Source: Kuafuiihalomonas sp050331295
Lineage (GTDB): Bacteria; Myxococcota; Kuafuiibacteriia; Kuafuiibacteriales; Kuafuiibacteriaceae
Assembly: GCA_050331295.1 (NCBI GenBank)
Contig: JBHJGZ010000007.1
Coordinates: 124,001 to 188,000, forward strand
DNA: 64,000 bases
Direction of reading: 5' to 3'
In this document: positions 45,127 through 55,000 of the stretch, piece after piece
Layout: each line of letters starts with the position of its first letter
Position numbering within the stretch: position 1 is the stretch's first letter
Program-made: the position numbers and the translations under genes
The notes under the pieces: generated by a model
Seen by the model: the letters and a program-made list of their open reading frames with translations, nothing else
Told to the model about the DNA's origin: nothing
Databases searched by the model: none

Positions 45127-46413
45127 TCAACGACCGGCAATGGGAACATAGTCGCGGGTCTGCAGCCCCATGTAGACCTGGCGCGGACGCGCAATCTTCT
45201 GCTCTTTGTCTTGGATCAACTCATTCCATTGGGCAAGCCAGCCTGCGGTTCTCGGAATGGCGAAGAGCACCGTGAACATCTCGCTCGGGAAGTGCATGGC
45301 CTCGTAGATGAGCCCCGAATAGAAATCGACGTTCGGATACAACCGGCGCTCGACGAAGTATTCATCCTGGAGCGCGATGCGCTCAAGTTCCAGAGCGATG
45401 TCCAAAAGGGGATTCTTCCCGGTGATCTCGAAGACCTGGTCGGCCAGGGTCTTGATGGCCTTGGCTCGAGGGTCATAGCTCTTGTAGACCCGGTGGCCGA
45501 AGCCCATGAGCCGACTGGAGCCCGCTTTGACCTCCTTGATGAAGGCCGGGACCCGGTCGTGGCTTCCGATGGAGCGTAGCATCCGGAGCACCGCTTCGTT
45601 CGCGCCCCCATGCAAAGGTCCGTACAGGGCGGCGCTCGCCGCCGCGACGCAGGAATACGGGTCGACCTTGGAGGAGCCCACGCCTCGAGCGGTGCTGGTC
45701 GAACAATTCTGTTCGTGGTCGGCGTGCAGGATGAAGAGCACATCCAGAGCCTTTTCCAAGATGGGATGTGGCTTGTATTTGGGTTCGGACATCCGCCGAA
45801 TCATGGAAAGGAAGTTCCCGGTGTAGCTGAGGTCGTTGTCCGGATAGACGACCGGGAAACCCATGCTGTGTCGGTAGGACCACGCCGCGATGGTGGGCAT
45901 CTTCGCGATAAGGCGGATGATCTGAAGCAGGCGGGCTTCCTGATCCGCCACGTCCTTCGCCTGGGGATAGAAGGATGACATGGCCGCGACCGTCGACACC
46001 ATGACCGACATCGGATGGGCGTCGTAGCGGAAGCCGTCCATGAACTTCATGACGTTTTCATGCACGAAGGTGTGGTGGACGATGTCCCTCTGCCACCTTA
46101 CGTACTGGTCGGAATTCGGAAGCTCTCCGTGAAGGAGCAGGTAGGCGACCTCGAGGAAGTTCGAATGCTCGGCCAGCTGTTCGATCGGATAGCCGCGGTA
46201 GTTCAAGACCCCCTTGTCCCCATCGATGTAGGTGATGCTGCTCTTACAGGCCGCGGTGTTCTGGAAGGCAGGGTCGTAGGTCATCAGGCCGAAGTCGACG
46301 TCACTGGTCTTGATCTGACGCAGGTCGATCGCCCGGATGGTCCCGTGTTCGATGGGGATTTCGTATGTCTTCCCGGTGCGGTTGTCCGTGATCGTCAAAC
46401 TGTCCTTGGCCAT
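45127..46413 (-). CDS. gltA: Citrate synthase (type II)
   Basis: 428 residues from ATG 46413 (MAKDSLTITDNRTGKTYEIP), the length of hexameric type II enzymes. The frame is open to 46989, but that extension is antisense to the ATP synthase genes. It condenses oxaloacetate with acetyl-CoA in the TCA cycle. Catalytic residues are visible: HADHEQNCSTSTAR (His), GPLHGGANEAVL (His) and YPNVDFYSG (Asp). GFGHRVYK provides oxaloacetate binding. The N-terminal domain contains residues of the NADH-binding region of type II enzymes. It is divergent from the atp operon across a 180-bp gap and ends convergent with tldE. Confidence 0.96.
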   Translation of the reverse strand: MAKDSLTITDNRTGKTYEIPIEHGTIRAIDLRQIKTSDVDFGLMTYDPAFQNTAACKSSITYIDGDKGVLNYRGYPIEQLAEHSNFLEVAYLLLHGELPNSDQYVRWQRDIVHHTFVHENVMKFMDGFRYDAHPMSVMVSTVAAMSSFYPQAKDVADQEARLLQIIRLIAKMPTIAAWSYRHSMGFPVVYPDNDLSYTGNFLSMIRRMSEPKYKPHPILEKALDVLFILHADHEQNCSTSTARGVGSSKVDPYSCVAAASAALYGPLHGGANEAVLRMLRSIGSHDRVPAFIKEVKAGSSRLMGFGHRVYKSYDPRAKAIKTLADQVFEITGKNPLLDIALELERIALQDEYFVERRLYPNVDFYSGLIYEAMHFPSEMFTVLFAIPRTAGWLAQWNELIQDKEQKIARPRQVYMGLQTRDYVPIAGR

Positions 46414-46593
46414 TCGTTTCTCGCTCTTCCCTCGCGCCGGCATCATGGTCAAGAAGCCTCGGATTTTGGTTCGAAACGCCGGATCGCAGCAGATTTCGCG
46501 GACGATTCCGAACCGCAACGAACGCCCGAAGGCGGGTTGGCACAGTCCCGTTCTTGACTCGGTCAGGGGACGTGGATACACGCCGCCAACGGC
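46414..46593. promoter_or_regulatory. gltA - atp operon divergent promoter region
   Basis: This 180-bp gap must contain the promoters for citrate synthase and for the ATP synthase operon. No ORF with a ribosome site is present and no clear -35/-10 pair stands out by eye. Confidence 0.4.
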
Positions 46594-47025
46594 ATGGAGC
46601 TCGACCTCGACATCACGTACGTGTTCGCGATTGCGCTGTTCTTGCTGCCGCTCATCCTTCTGAATTTTTTGGTCTTTCGACCCTTCCTGCAGGTTTTCGA
46701 GGAGCGACACGACCGACTGGAAGGAGCGATCGAACGCGCAGATGAGATGCTGGCCGAAGCGGAGCGCAAAGCCGGCGAGTTCGAAGCCCAGATTCGGGCC
46801 GCCACCCAGCAAGGGCTGGAACGACGGAACCAGATTCGGGCTCAAGCAACCCATGCCATGAACCGTCGCATCGAAGAGGAACGGGCCCGCGTGAACGGCC
46901 GCCTGAAGGATGCGTTGACCGACTTGGAGACCACCCGCAACCAGGCGCTGGGCGAGGTGAAGGCGAAGGCCGAAGCGCTCGCCGACCAAATGGCGTCGAA
47001 ACTCCTGGGCCGGAGGTTCACATGA
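46594..47025 (+). CDS. ATP synthase F0 subunit b'
   Basis: 143 residues. A single N-terminal membrane helix (ITYVFAIALFLLPLILLNFLVFRPF) is followed by a long charged coiled coil (FEERHDRLEGAIERADEMLAEAERKAGEFEAQI), the standard layout of the peripheral stalk. As the first of two b-type genes it is b'. It overlaps the next gene by 4 bp (ATGA). It begins the atp cluster, divergent from gltA. There is no signal peptide. Confidence 0.88.
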   Translation: MELDLDITYVFAIALFLLPLILLNFLVFRPFLQVFEERHDRLEGAIERADEMLAEAERKAGEFEAQIRAATQQGLERRNQIRAQATHAMNRRIEEERARVNGRLKDALTDLETTRNQALGEVKAKAEALADQMASKLLGRRFT

Positions 47026-47693
47026 GGGTCCTGCGGCGGGCGCTGGTCACGGGCTGGATCCTCAGCCTCAGCCTGGGGGTGACGACCTCTCAGGAAGCCC
47101 TCGCCTCGGCCGCCGAGGCCGAGACCCACGGCTCGGAGGCCGCCGACGCAGCCGGGGATGAACACGGAGCCGGCGGGGCGACGGGGGCGCACGGCGAGCA
47201 CCACGACGGAGGATTCGATTGGTTTCAGATCGGGTCGATGGTGCTGAATTTCGTACTTTTGTTCGGCTTCCTTGGAGTCAAGCTTCGACCCATGGTGGTG
47301 AAGGGGCTGACCGACCGCCGCGCCAACTTGGAGAAGCGTCTAGAGGAAGCCCGGATCAAACAAGCCAAGGCGGAGGAGAAGCTGGACGAATACTCCCAGA
47401 AGCTCAGCAACCTCCAAAGCGAATTTCAGAGGGTGGTCGAAAGCTACGAGGCACAGGCACGAGCCGACCGGGACCGTCTGGAAAGCGAGACCGAGCGGGC
47501 GATCGAACGGCTCTCTCGGGAGTTCGACAACACGCTCCAGCAAGAGATGCGGAAGGCCGAGCAATCCACACGAGAGGCTGCTGTGGAGGCCACCTTGCGC
47601 TTGGCTGAAGCCCGCGTGAGGGAGCGGATCACCGAATCCGACCGACGTCGGTTGGCTGATCAGTACGTCTCGGAGCTGGACCACCGCCCCTGA
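47022..47693 (+). CDS. atpF: ATP synthase F0 subunit b with exported His-rich N-terminus
   Basis: 223 residues. The N-terminus (VLRRALVTGWILSLSLGVTTS) looks like a signal peptide. It is followed by a 40-residue acidic, His-rich linker (DEHGAGGATGAHGEHHDGG), then a membrane helix (IGSMVLNFVLLFGFLGVKL) and a long coiled coil of the b type. If the signal is cleaved, the linker would be periplasmic. Such extended b subunits occur in delta-proteobacteria; the His-rich segment might bind metal. It overlaps b' by 4 bp and precedes atpH by 13 bp. Confidence 0.88.
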   Translation: MRVLRRALVTGWILSLSLGVTTSQEALASAAEAETHGSEAADAAGDEHGAGGATGAHGEHHDGGFDWFQIGSMVLNFVLLFGFLGVKLRPMVVKGLTDRRANLEKRLEEARIKQAKAEEKLDEYSQKLSNLQSEFQRVVESYEAQARADRDRLESETERAIERLSREFDNTLQQEMRKAEQSTREAAVEATLRLAEARVRERITESDRRRLADQYVSELDHRP

Positions 47694-47706
47694 CCGGAGA
47701 ATCGCC

Positions 47707-48285
47707 ATGTCCTCGAGAAGTCACCCCGTCGCCCGTCGCTATGCCGAAGCCATGGCAGAACTCACGGCCCCCTTGGCCGAAGACGAAAAACGAGCGGTCC
47801 GAGAACAACTCGTCGGCCTTCGCGAGGCCATCGAGGGCAGCTTCGACCTCCGCAACGTCCTATCCAACCCCTCCATCGACGGCCAAGCCAGAGCCAAAGT
47901 CCTGGAAGCCGTACTCCAGACCCTGGACATCGAGGGGGTGGTCCGCAGATTCGTGGGTCTGATCTCCGACCGAGGCCGTAGTGAACTTCTTGGTTCCATC
48001 GTTTCCGCGTACGAGAGCATGGACGACGAACGGCTCGGCGTGGAGCGCGGGCGCTTGACCTCGGCCATCGAGCTCGGTCCCGACATGGTGGAAAAGATCC
48101 GACGCGCCCTGGAAAAGCGCACCGGAAAGCGGATCGAGCTCTCGTTGGTCGTGGACCCAGAGGTGATCGGCGGCGTTCGGGCCGAGGTCGGTTCCATGGT
48201 CTTCGACGGGACAATTCGCTCTGAGCTGGACCGAATGCGCGACCAGCTCGAAGCCCCTTTCGAAGCCGGCCCCGTCCAGGGCTAA
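47707..48285 (+). CDS. atpH: ATP synthase F1 subunit delta
   Basis: 192 residues, typical size for the OSCP/delta subunit that joins the peripheral stalk to the alpha3-beta3 head. Marks are an N-terminal helical bundle beginning ARRYAEAMAEL, the central FDLRNVLSNPSIDGQARAKVLEAVL and the C-terminal GKRIELSLVVDPEVIGGVRAEVG (cf. DP-LIGG-v-vGd). It starts 13 bp after atpF and is followed by a 78-bp gap before atpA. No unusual insertion is seen. Confidence 0.93.
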   Translation: MSSRSHPVARRYAEAMAELTAPLAEDEKRAVREQLVGLREAIEGSFDLRNVLSNPSIDGQARAKVLEAVLQTLDIEGVVRRFVGLISDRGRSELLGSIVSAYESMDDERLGVERGRLTSAIELGPDMVEKIRRALEKRTGKRIELSLVVDPEVIGGVRAEVGSMVFDGTIRSELDRMRDQLEAPFEAGPVQG

Positions 48286-48363
48286 AGTCCTGAAATGAAA
48301 CGTAGAACAGTCGAAACTTCGAGTTGATCTGCGCGACGGCGCTCTGGTACTTGCCGCGCGAAG

Positions 48364-49935
48364 ATGCAAATTCGCGCGGACGAGATCTCCCAGATCATTC
48401 GGCAACAGATCGAAGATTACGAAACCAAGGTCGACATTGCCGAAACGGGCTCGGTGCTCACCGTCGGCGACGGGATCGCACGGGTCTACGGGCTCGAGAA
48501 CGTGCAGGCCGGCGAGTTGGTGGAGTTCCCGGGCAATCTGCAAGGAATGGTGCTGAACCTGGAAGAGAGCAACGTAGGCGTCGCGTTGCTCGGCGCCGGC
48601 GAGCACATCCGTGAAGGTGATCTGGTCCGTCGAACGAACCGTATCGCGGACGTCCCGGTCGGAGACGCCCTCTTGGGCCGAGTCGTCAGCGCCATCGGTG
48701 AGCCGCTCGACGGTAAGGGTCCGATCAACGTGGCAGAGCGCCGTCAGATCGAAGTCAAGGCGCCCGGCATCATCCGCCGCAAGCCCGTGCATGAGCCGAT
48801 GCAGACCGGCATCAAGGCCATCGACACCATGATCCCCATCGGGCGCGGTCAACGAGAGTTGATCATCGGCGATCGCCAAACCGGAAAGACCGCCCTCGCC
48901 CTCGATACCATCATCAACCAAAAGGGTGGCGACATGCACTGCTTCTACGTGGCGGTCGGCCAAAAACAGTCCACCGTCGCCCAGGTTCATGCGCGCTTGG
49001 AGCGAGCCGGGGCGATGGACTACACGACCATCGTCGCCGCCAACGCCTCCGATCCAGCGCCGCTCCAGTTCATCGCTCCCTATGCGGGGGTGACCATGGC
49101 GGAGTTCTACCGGGACAACGGCAAGCACGCCTTGGTCATCTACGACGACCTCTCGAAGCAGGCGGTGGCCTACCGACAGCTTGCCCTGCTCCTGCGCCGC
49201 CCACCCGGACGCGAAGCCTATCCCGGCGACGTATTCTATTTGCACAGCCGACTTCTGGAGCGGGCGGCCAAGATGGCCGACGTCGAGGGCGCCGGCTCCC
49301 TGACCGCGCTCCCCATCATCGAGACCCAGGCCGGCGACGTGTCTGCATATATTCCAACGAACGTCATCTCCATTACGGATGGGCAGATCTTCTTGGAGTC
49401 GGATCTGTTCAACTCCGGTCAGCGTCCGGCCGTGAACGCTGGTATCTCGGTCTCCCGGGTCGGAGGCGCCGCTCAGGTGAAGGCAATGAAGGCGGTCGCT
49501 GGCACCCTGCGCCTGAAGCTGGCTTCCTACCGAGAGCTGGCGGCGTTCGCCCAGTTCGGTTCAGACCTCGACCCGGCCACGCGTCGGGAATTGGACCTCG
49601 GCTCCCGCCTCATGGAACTGCTCAAGCAGGGTCAGTATCAACCGCTGCCGGTGGAACGGCAGGTGGCGGTGGTCTGGGCGGCCACGTTCCCCGCCAAGCC
49701 CAAGAACAAAGAGTACAAGGACAGCCGACAGTACCCAGAGGGCTACTTCATCCTCGAAATCCCGAAGGATGACATGAAGAGCTTCGAAGCCGAGCTGCTC
49801 AGCTACCTCGACGGGAACGCGCCGGAGATCCTCACCGAGCTCCGTGACAAGGGCGACATTTCGGCCGAACTCGAGAAGAAGATGGTGGAGCACACCGAAG
49901 CCTTCACGAAGCAGTTCAAGCAGCGCTACGCCTGA
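48364..49935 (+). CDS. atpA: ATP synthase F1 subunit alpha
   Basis: 523 residues (E. coli AtpA is 513). The beta-barrel N-terminal domain begins MQIRADEISQIIRQQIEDYE. The P-loop is GDRQTGKT (residues about 170-178). VIYDDLSKQAVAYRQLALLLRRPPGREAYPGDVFYLHSRLLERAA and the Arg finger motif SVSRVGGAAQVKAMK are intact. It is non-catalytic but regulatory in the F1 head. After it the strand changes: atpG, atpD and atpC, which normally follow, are not in the window. The next gene ends 2 bp away on the opposite strand. Confidence 0.97.
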   Translation: MQIRADEISQIIRQQIEDYETKVDIAETGSVLTVGDGIARVYGLENVQAGELVEFPGNLQGMVLNLEESNVGVALLGAGEHIREGDLVRRTNRIADVPVGDALLGRVVSAIGEPLDGKGPINVAERRQIEVKAPGIIRRKPVHEPMQTGIKAIDTMIPIGRGQRELIIGDRQTGKTALALDTIINQKGGDMHCFYVAVGQKQSTVAQVHARLERAGAMDYTTIVAANASDPAPLQFIAPYAGVTMAEFYRDNGKHALVIYDDLSKQAVAYRQLALLLRRPPGREAYPGDVFYLHSRLLERAAKMADVEGAGSLTALPIIETQAGDVSAYIPTNVISITDGQIFLESDLFNSGQRPAVNAGISVSRVGGAAQVKAMKAVAGTLRLKLASYRELAAFAQFGSDLDPATRRELDLGSRLMELLKQGQYQPLPVERQVAVVWAATFPAKPKNKEYKDSRQYPEGYFILEIPKDDMKSFEAELLSYLDGNAPEILTELRDKGDISAELEKKMVEHTEAFTKQFKQRYA

Positions 49936-49937
49936 CC

Positions 49938-50729
49938 TTACACCCCCGGCCCAAGCGCCTCTTCGATCCACCCCGCGCAATCCAGCCATTGACCGCCTCG
50001 ACGATGCGCCTCACCCCCTGAACTCTGACTCGAAATGGGCCGCTGGATCCGAACGATGGTGCCTTCGAGTCCCGGCCACGTCGTCTCAGCCCGAACCGGA
50101 AATCCGTCATCCAGCTGGAAGAATCGGCTCACCTCCCGACCGGGACCATGGACCTGGACCGCGCCGGGCTCGCTTCGAGCGAATTCGATCAACTCGACCT
50201 GAGGCCAAAGTGTGGGCGCCCGAACCACCACCGTCCTCACCTTCCCGGGACCGGCCTCCGGGACCAGCTGAATGGCCCACAGCCCGCTCAGGGGCGATCC
50301 GAGGTCCACGCCGGTTCCGGGACCATGCGCCAGAACCCTCGACCGGGACCCCAGTGGTCCGCGGGTCTGGATGCGAAGCCCGTCCGGCGTGACGGAAGCG
50401 GTCGTGGTTTGAGCCAGACCCGCGAGCTTCAAACGTACGGCGAACTGCCGAATACCGTTATTTTGAAAGATGGCCCGGTAGTCGATGAGAATCGGCTGCG
50501 GGATCGCCTGCGACAGTGAGCCCGAAACACAAAACCAAGCATCCCTCTTGCGATGTTCGATTCGCTCCCAACCCACCGAACGTCCGTCGAACCGAACATC
50601 GTAGATGTGGGTTCCCGTCACGATCTGTGGGAGCTGCTTCGGAGTGTGCGAAGGCGTGTGTGCATAGCAGCCGCACACCAACACCGGCACCACGACGAAC
50701 CATTTCAGAACGGGGGGAGCGCACTTCAC
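49938..50729 (-). CDS. Probable lipoprotein of unknown function
   Basis: 263 residues from GTG 50729, which gives a lipoprotein signal (VKCAPPVLKWFVVVPVLVCGC) with the lipobox ending in Cys near residue 21; the frame is open to 50858. The mature part has a repeating amphipathic pattern with several Gly/Pro turns and hydrophobic strands (AIFQNNGIRQFAVRLKLAGLAQ, VRTVVVRAPTLWPQVELIEF), suggesting a beta-rich fold in the envelope. No family is recognised. It is convergent with atpA, only 2 bp apart, and divergent from the next gene, whose start it nearly abuts. Confidence 0.55.
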   Translation of the reverse strand: MKCAPPVLKWFVVVPVLVCGCYAHTPSHTPKQLPQIVTGTHIYDVRFDGRSVGWERIEHRKRDAWFCVSGSLSQAIPQPILIDYRAIFQNNGIRQFAVRLKLAGLAQTTTASVTPDGLRIQTRGPLGSRSRVLAHGPGTGVDLGSPLSGLWAIQLVPEAGPGKVRTVVVRAPTLWPQVELIEFARSEPGAVQVHGPGREVSRFFQLDDGFPVRAETTWPGLEGTIVRIQRPISSQSSGGEAHRRGGQWLDCAGWIEEALGPGV

Positions 50730-50767
50730 TCGAATCCGTGGCACGATCCTCTTGTCCCTGGGGCCAC

Positions 50768-52063
50768 ATGCGAATCGATTACAGAACCGTGATTGTGTCC
50801 CTCTTCGTGCCTTGTCTTGCGATGGCTCAAGGCACGACGACTGACGCGGCACGTTCACGAAGCAACGGTTTATCGCTGGATTTTGACGTCTTCAAGCCGA
50901 CCAATCGATTCGCGGTGTGTTGGACGAGACCATCTCGGATGCCTGCATCAGGCGTGGACCGCTATGCCGAAGCGTTGGAGGCGGCTGCACGCTCCACCCA
51001 GCCGGACCACGTCGCGGCGACCTTTCGGCGGGTGACCCCCAACGACACCGCGAGTTGCGGCGTGCTGGTGAGAGCCGCGGTGGGAAACAAAGTCCTACCT
51101 CAGGGCCGACGGATCCAGATGAGGGTGTCCAAACCGGGCCAACCCCCTCTGCTCACGGTCTTGGTGGGTCCACTTCCGGTCACGCAGATGCAGGAAGACG
51201 ACCTCATCTTCGTGTGGAAGCAAGCCTGGCCGCTGGTCGCGCCTCCCGCACCACCTTCTCCAAAGCCGTCGGCACCGCCCAAGAGGCCTCCGCCGGCGCC
51301 CCTACCTCCGCTGGTCGACCCGGAGTCGCCGGAAAGTTACGTGGACCCGGATCTGGCGGAGGCTCGGGAAGAACTGGAGCGAGAGCTCCAAAAGCCGGAT
51401 CGGCCTGCGGTCTTCTCACTGGTGTTCAACGCGGGACTCCTGTCGCGAAGCCTCGACGCCGAAGGGGGGCGTCCCCAGGACGAATCCGCTCTGCTCTCCT
51501 TGGGAGGGCGCGCTGCACTGCATATCGGTGGGATCTTGGGATGGTCGAAGGACCGGCTGGATATCGAGGGCGCTTACTGGCGGCAGCTGGTGGACGCGGA
51601 CATCGATGGGCAAGCCTTCGGGGCGGAGTCCGACCGGGTGAGAGCGGTCGTCTTTCATCATCGCCCTTGGTTCGGCGACAGAGGTCCTCGCCTCGGGCCC
51701 CTGGCCGGATACGAATTCAGGCGCTTCAACTTCGATCCCGCGGCCACCACTCTTTCCATTCAATACAGTGTTCTTCGACTCGGAGCGGTTGCGGAGCAGC
51801 CCATCCTGCGCTTCGGAAAACGAGGCGGTCTCGGAGTCTTTGCTCGGGGGGCGGGACGGGTCCCGTTCGGTTCGAACCAAGGCGATTTCGACATTGGATT
51901 CGATGTCCAGGGTGGCCTGGGCTTTGAGCACGACAGCGGTTTTCTGGCTCACGCTGGCGTCGGGTACACGTCGCAAGCCGGAACCAGTGAGACGGGCGAT
52001 GGGACCATCGACTTCAACGACGGCTTCATCGACGTGATCGGAGGAGTCGGGTGGTCGTTGTGA
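50768..52063 (+). CDS. Exported protein with Pro-rich linker and beta-barrel-like C-terminus
   Basis: 431 residues from ATG 50768, giving a signal peptide (MRIDYRTVIVSLFVPCLAMA). Residues about 30-160 form an N-terminal domain with two conserved-looking Cys. A Pro/Ala-rich linker (PAPPSPKPSAPPKRPPPAP) follows, and then about 200 residues of alternating strands (LLSLGGRAALHIGGILG, LRLGAVAEQPILRFGKRGGLGVFARGAGR) ending GGVGWSL, as in outer-membrane barrels. Its stop overlaps the GTG start of the MopE-repeat gene (GTGA), so the two are translationally coupled and probably act together at the cell surface. Confidence 0.6.
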   Translation: MRIDYRTVIVSLFVPCLAMAQGTTTDAARSRSNGLSLDFDVFKPTNRFAVCWTRPSRMPASGVDRYAEALEAAARSTQPDHVAATFRRVTPNDTASCGVLVRAAVGNKVLPQGRRIQMRVSKPGQPPLLTVLVGPLPVTQMQEDDLIFVWKQAWPLVAPPAPPSPKPSAPPKRPPPAPLPPLVDPESPESYVDPDLAEAREELERELQKPDRPAVFSLVFNAGLLSRSLDAEGGRPQDESALLSLGGRAALHIGGILGWSKDRLDIEGAYWRQLVDADIDGQAFGAESDRVRAVVFHHRPWFGDRGPRLGPLAGYEFRRFNFDPAATTLSIQYSVLRLGAVAEQPILRFGKRGGLGVFARGAGRVPFGSNQGDFDIGFDVQGGLGFEHDSGFLAHAGVGYTSQAGTSETGDGTIDFNDGFIDVIGGVGWSL

Positions 52064-55000
52064 ATCGGTCCAGGCTGCAGGCCTGGTTCGTGATGGCCTT
52101 TCTCTCGGGATCATTCCCGGCATTCGGGCAACCCAACGATATCGACGGAGACGGGGACGGCTTCTCGCCCCTGGCCGGAGACTGCAACGACAGCGACACT
52201 TCGGTCTTTCCGGGCGCGCCCGAGCTGTGCGACGGCAAGGACAACGACTGCAACAACGTCATCGATGATGCAGTGGATGCCGACGGCGACGGGTTCGACA
52301 TCTGCGAAGAAGCACCAAGCTGCGACAACGACCCAAACAACTTCCCGGGCAACACCGAAGTGTGTGACGGAAGTGACAATGACTGCGACGCCCTGGTGGA
52401 CGAACGGAACAACCAGGGGGACCCTCTGCAGAGGTCCTGTTACAGCGGTCCCGGTGGCACTCGGAACGTGGGTCTTTGTCAAGACGGCCTGCAGACCTGC
52501 TCCGGAGGAAGCTTCAACGGAGCGTGCGAGGGTCAAATCACACCGGCGGTCGAGATCTGCGACGGTCAGGACAATGACTGCAACGGCTCAGCCGACGAAG
52601 GGTTCGACGACGACGGTGACGGCGTCAGCTTCTGCGACGGAGACTGCGACGATGAAGACGCCGATATCTTCCCGGGCAATAGCGAGGTCTGCGACAACAA
52701 GGACAACGACTGCGACGGCCGGACCGACGAACGCAACAACCAAGGCGACCCACTTCGGCGCTCCTGCTACACCGGACCAAACGGGACCCGGAACGTAGGA
52801 ATCTGCGACGACGGGTTTCAGCTGTGTACAAACGGAAGTTTCAGCGGTCCGTGTGATGGACAGACGCTTCCCGGTCCCGAGATCTGCGACAATCAAGACA
52901 ACGACTGTGACCGGGAAACCGACGAAGGATTCGACGAAGACGGCGACGGCGTCTCCTTCTGCGACGGAGACTGTGACGACGACGATCCGGCTCGGTTTCC
53001 AGGCAACAACGAGATCTGCGATGGGATCGACAACGACTGCGACGCGATGGTCGACGAACGCAACAATCGAGGGGATCCGCTCCGCCGATCCTGTTACTCC
53101 GGTCCCAACAACACTCGAAACCGAGGCATTTGCTCAGACGGAACCGAGACCTGTACGGATGGATCCTTCGGCATCTGCGTCGGCGAAGTCCTCCCCGAGA
53201 CGGAGATCTGCGACGGTGAGGACAACGATTGCGACCGAGCCACCGACGAAGGTTTCGATGTCGATGGTGATGGCGTCACCACCTGCGAAGGGGACTGCGA
53301 CGACAATGATCCCCTCAACTTCCCCGGAAACAGCGAAGCCTGCGATGGGCGGGACAACGACTGCGATGGCGAAGCCGACGAGAACTTCGACGATGACGGT
53401 GATGGATTCACCACCTGTGGCGGCGACTGCGACGACACCGATTTCAACACCTTTCCCGGCGCCCCGGAGGCCTGCGACGGACGAGACAACGACTGCGACG
53501 GCGACGTGGACGAGGGCTTCGAGGCGTTCGACCAGGACAACGACGGTTTCTTGACCTGTGGTCCCAACCCCGACTGCGATGACGATGATGCCGAGGTCAA
53601 CCCCGGGGCGAACGAAGTCTGCGACGGCAAGGACAACGACTGCGACGGTCGAACCGACGAGCGCAACAACCAGGGAGACCCGCTTCGTCGAGGCTGCTAC
53701 ACCGGTCCTCCCGGGACAAACGGCGTCGGCGCATGCGATGGCGGGAATCAGGAGTGCATCGGGGGCGCGTTCGGAGCCTGCGAAGGGGAGGTGCTCCCCG
53801 CCCCCGAAAGCTGTGACAGCTCGGACAACGACTGTGATGGCCGGGTGGATGAAGACTTCGACCTGGACGACGACGGCTTCACCACCTGCGGTGGGGACTG
53901 TAACGACGGCGATCCCACCATCCGCCCCAATACGCCAGAAGTCTGCGACGGCCTCGACAACGACTGCGACGGCCGGATCGATCGAATCGGGTTGGACGAC
54001 CGCCCCCTGACCCAGCCATGCTACACCGGCCCCGTCGACACGGCTGGGGTCGGAGTGTGCGTCGAAGGCGTGAACCTGTGCGACGGTTCGAACGGCTTCT
54101 CCGCGGTGTGCACCGACGAAGTCACGCCCTCGGTCGAGCTTTGTGATGGTCTGGACAACGACTGCGATGGCGAAGTGGACCCCGAGTTCGACCTGGACGA
54201 AGACGGCTTCACGGACTGCGGCGGAGACTGCGACGACACCAACCCCGCCATCAATCCGGATGCCATGGAGGTCTGCAACAACCTAGACGATGACTGCGAC
54301 GACATCATCGATGGTGCCCAGACCGAGTGCTACGACGGTCCGGTTGGCACCGCCACGGTGGGCGCGTGCCGTCCGGGTCTCGCCATCTGCGCCGAAGGGG
54401 TTCCCTCTGGCACGTGCGTTGGACAGATCCTGCCCGAGCTCGAGACATGCGATGGGATCGACAATGACTGCGACGGCGCAGTGGATGAAGGCTTCGACCG
54501 GGACCAGGATGGAGTTTCGCAGTGCGACGGGGACTGTGACGACGACAACGCTTTTGTCGCACCCAACCTCGCAGAGCGGTGCGACTGCGCGGACAACGAC
54601 TGCGACGGTGAAATCGACGAAAGTCCGTTTGGAGGATCCATCTGCGACTTCGGCGCCTGCCACGACTTCGACCAGGACAACTTCACCAACTGCGAAGGAG
54701 ATTGTAACGACTTCAGCCTCGTTGTCTTTCCCGGTGCTCCGGAACAGTGCGGCGACAACATCGACAACGACTGCGATGGCCTGATCGATGAGGACGTCGA
54801 CGAAGACAACGATGGGCTCACCACTTGCGGCGGGGACTGCGACGACCGGTTCGCTTCCATCAACGTCGACGCGGTGGAGATCTGCGACGGCTTCGACAAC
54901 GACTGCGATGGCATGGTCGATGAAGGGTTCGACCAAGACGGAGACGGTGCGACGTCATGCGCCGGGGATTGCGATGACACCACGAACCTCGTCTCGCCGT

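Noticed and set aside
46414..46989. N-terminal extension of citrate synthase to 620 residues
   Set aside because: The extension is antisense to atpF' and absent from the family; ATG 46413 gives the standard 428 residues.
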